Below are positions 6,506-7,439 of a stretch of 7,439 nucleotides of DNA, in pieces. This DNA comes from Planctomycetaceae bacterium (GTDB taxonomy: Bacteria > Planctomycetota > Planctomycetia > Pirellulales > UBA1268). A program made the translations under genes and the position numbers. The notes under the pieces were generated by a model that worked only from the letters and a program-made list of their open reading frames with translations, had not been told where the DNA came from and ran no database searches. How positions within the stretch are numbered: position 1 is the stretch's first letter; every line of letters starts with the position of its first letter. The stretch is taken from positions 1 to 7,439 of the forward strand of contig CANGGC010000106.1 of assembly GCA_947453125.1 (NCBI GenBank), written 5' to 3'.

Positions 6506-6944
6506 TCAACAGGAGGCCACCAAGGTGTCCGATCGGAGAACTGGATCGACGACGGCGGCAGAAGCCCCGCAACCGGTATCCTTTGAAGACGGGCTCTCCC
6601 GTCTGGCGGACCTCGTCGGGGGTCTCGAAGGGGGTCGACTCGGCCTCGCCGAGTCGATTGCCGCGTACGAGCAGGGAGTGTCGCTCGTCCGGCGTCTCCA
6701 TGCCGAGTTGGCTGATGTCGAGCAACGGGTGAAGACCCTCACGACCGCGGCCGAGACGGCCTCGGAGGAAGATGAGGACGTCGACGGCCCCACGGGAGAA
6801 GCCCCGCCCGACTCGGTGCCGCACGCCCCCACGGCCGGACCACGGAAGGGCCCTGCCAAACGGGCGACCGACCGGCAGCCACGGGGCGCCGGTGGCCGTC
6901 CGCGGAGGCTTCCGGGGATGGACGATAGTTCTCAGGAAGTCTAG
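6495..6944 (+). CDS. xseB: Exodeoxyribonuclease VII small subunit with extended C-terminal tail
   Basis: A 149-residue protein whose core, about 29-83, is the XseB helical hairpin: SFEDGLSRLADLVGGLE, then GLAESIAAYEQGVSL and ADVEQRVKTL. XseB binds the coiled coil of XseA in several copies and is needed for exonuclease VII activity. E. coli XseB has only about 80 residues; here a disordered-looking N-terminal stretch of 28 and a C-terminal tail of about 65 residues are added. The tail is acidic at 88-100 (EEDEDVD) and basic at 117-138 (nine Arg or Lys in 22 residues), ending DDSSQEV. I chose the ATG at 6495 because GGGAGG lies eight nt upstream; a start at 6459 would add 12 residues. It overlaps the end of xseA by 11 bp, so the two are surely one operon. 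A 16-bp palindrome covers the stop codon. Confidence 0.93.
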   Translation: MGRDQQEATKVSDRRTGSTTAAEAPQPVSFEDGLSRLADLVGGLEGGRLGLAESIAAYEQGVSLVRRLHAELADVEQRVKTLTTAAETASEEDEDVDGPTGEAPPDSVPHAPTAGPRKGPAKRATDRQPRGAGGRPRRLPGMDDSSQEV

Positions 6945-6950
6945 ACTTCC
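6935..6950. repeat. 16-bp perfect palindrome spanning the xseB stop codon
   Basis: GGAAGTCTAGACTTCC is perfectly self-complementary. The xseB stop TAG is at 6942-6944 in its centre. As RNA it could fold as a 6-bp stem with a 4-nt loop; as DNA it has the symmetry of a dimeric protein site. A TTTT run follows at 6956-6959, seven nt after a short spacer, so a weak terminator is possible. Function is unknown. Confidence 0.7.
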
Positions 6951-6959
6951 ACGGCTTTT

Positions 6960-7230
6960 CCGGAGTCCGGCCGGGGGGGCGTGAAGGCGGAATCGACAGT
7001 CGCCCGTCCCCTCGACGGCGAGACGTGAGGGCCTCGACCCTGGGATCCAGGATCAAGGCCCCAAAGGCGATTCCGACTTCGGGACCGAGAGGATTCTCCT
7101 GTGAGGATCCGGCGGTCCATGGGGTGAGGGCGGTGGACCGATCAGGATCTCTCCCGATCGGCTGTTCTTCCGCCGGTAATCGATCGAATCCCCATGCACG
7201 TCCCCGGCAGCTAGGGCAGGCTCGCCAAGC
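6960..7230 (+). other. Structured intergenic region between xseB and ispA, no supported gene
   Basis: The xseB-ispA gap is 286 bp (6945-7230). I see several short inverted repeats: CCGGA/TCCGG at 6960-6970; a bulged stem CGCC-C-GTC with GAC-GGCG at 7001-7020; CCTGG/CCAGG around a 3-nt loop at 7039-7051, inside GGCCT/AGGCC (7030-7060); and a perfect 7-bp pair CGGTCCA (7113-7119) with TGGACCG (7134-7140). Open frames here have compositions unlike a conserved protein. The gap may be a leader or promoter region for ispA, but no promoter box is clear. Confidence 0.4.
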
Positions 7231-7439
7231 ATGATGGTCGTCAGTCACGACACCGCCGCGGGAACGCGGCCGACGGTAGGTGGGGGTTCCGGTGCCGGAG
7301 CCGTCCCGCAGGCGTTGGCCCGCGTGACGTCGTTCATCGACCCACGGCTCGAGCGGGCTCTCCAACTTTCGGGCGACGCAGCGCCCCGGCTCCTCGAGGC
7401 CATGCGCTACTCCCTCCTCGCGCCCGGCAAGCGCCTTCG
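7231..7439 (+). CDS. ispA: Polyprenyl diphosphate synthase (geranyl/farnesyl type), N-terminal fragment
   Basis: The gene runs off the window; 69 complete codons are visible. The hallmark is LLEAMRYSLLAPGKRLR at residues 53-69, the conserved start of the trans-prenyltransferase fold in which Gly-Lys-Arg binds the diphosphate of isopentenyl diphosphate. These cytoplasmic enzymes condense isopentenyl and allylic diphosphates to make farnesyl or geranylgeranyl diphosphate; the aspartate-rich motifs that would confirm activity and chain length lie beyond the window. Two adjacent ATGs (7231, 7234) are possible starts; the nearest purine-rich site, AGGGCAGG at 7213-7220, is 10 nt upstream of the first and not ideal. 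The first 25 residues are Gly/Ala-rich and not conserved. Placement after xseA-xseB matches the xseB-ispA order known from E. coli and many other bacteria, which supports the call. Confidence 0.9.
   Translation, partial: MMVVSHDTAAGTRPTVGGGSGAGAVPQALARVTSFIDPRLERALQLSGDAAPRLLEAMRYSLLAPGKRL

Noticed and set aside
6739..7365. Minus-strand 208-codon frame across xseB, the gap and ispA
   Set aside because: It is antisense to two recognised genes, has no motif and is rich in Arg, Pro, Gly and Ser.
1..7439. Frequent GATC sites throughout the window
   Set aside because: GATC appears more often than base composition alone would suggest, but it arises readily from Asp and Ile codons in this codon usage. 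Without genome-wide counts I do not claim a methylation or regulatory signal.

Overview
The window looks like a stretch of high-GC planctomycete chromosome. The main clue is the DUF1501 protein at the left edge, a family greatly expanded in Planctomycetota. A Prc-type protease with planctomycete-like features and long antisense shadow frames typical of GC-rich DNA agree with this. I place it no further than 'probably Planctomycetota', by inference from gene families. I see no mobile elements, CRISPR arrays, rRNA or tRNA genes.

Layout. (1) 1-351, plus strand: C-terminal end of a DUF1501 protein. (2) 352-528: convergent gap with a 14-bp tandem repeat and a strong hairpin that can end transcription from both sides. 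(3) 529-5103, minus strand: three genes read right to left, a TetA-like MFS transporter (3766-5103), a two-domain CbiX/SirB-type sirohydrochlorin chelatase (2859-3743, 22 bp after the transporter) and a periplasmic Prc/Tsp carboxy-terminal protease (529-2748, 110 bp further on, with its own ribosome binding site and an inverted repeat in front of it). (4) 5104-5176: short divergent promoter region. (5) 5177-7439, plus strand: xseA and xseB, overlapping by 11 bp and encoding the two subunits of exonuclease VII, then a 286-bp structured gap and the start of ispA (prenyl diphosphate synthase), cut by the window end.

Functionally, xseA-xseB-ispA is the familiar pairing of exonuclease VII with isoprenoid synthesis seen in many bacteria (xseB-ispA-dxs in E. 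coli), so dxs may lie downstream. The transporter and chelatase are probably co-transcribed; a shared job in tetrapyrrole or metal handling is possible but unproven. The protease probably forms its own unit.

I found no convincing new system: this is mostly ordinary housekeeping sequence. The details worth a second look are a four-cysteine insertion in the second chelatase domain, two inverted repeats sitting on stop codons (cbiX and xseB), a possible leaderless start for xseA, the charged tail of XseB and the unusually long gap between xseB and ispA.
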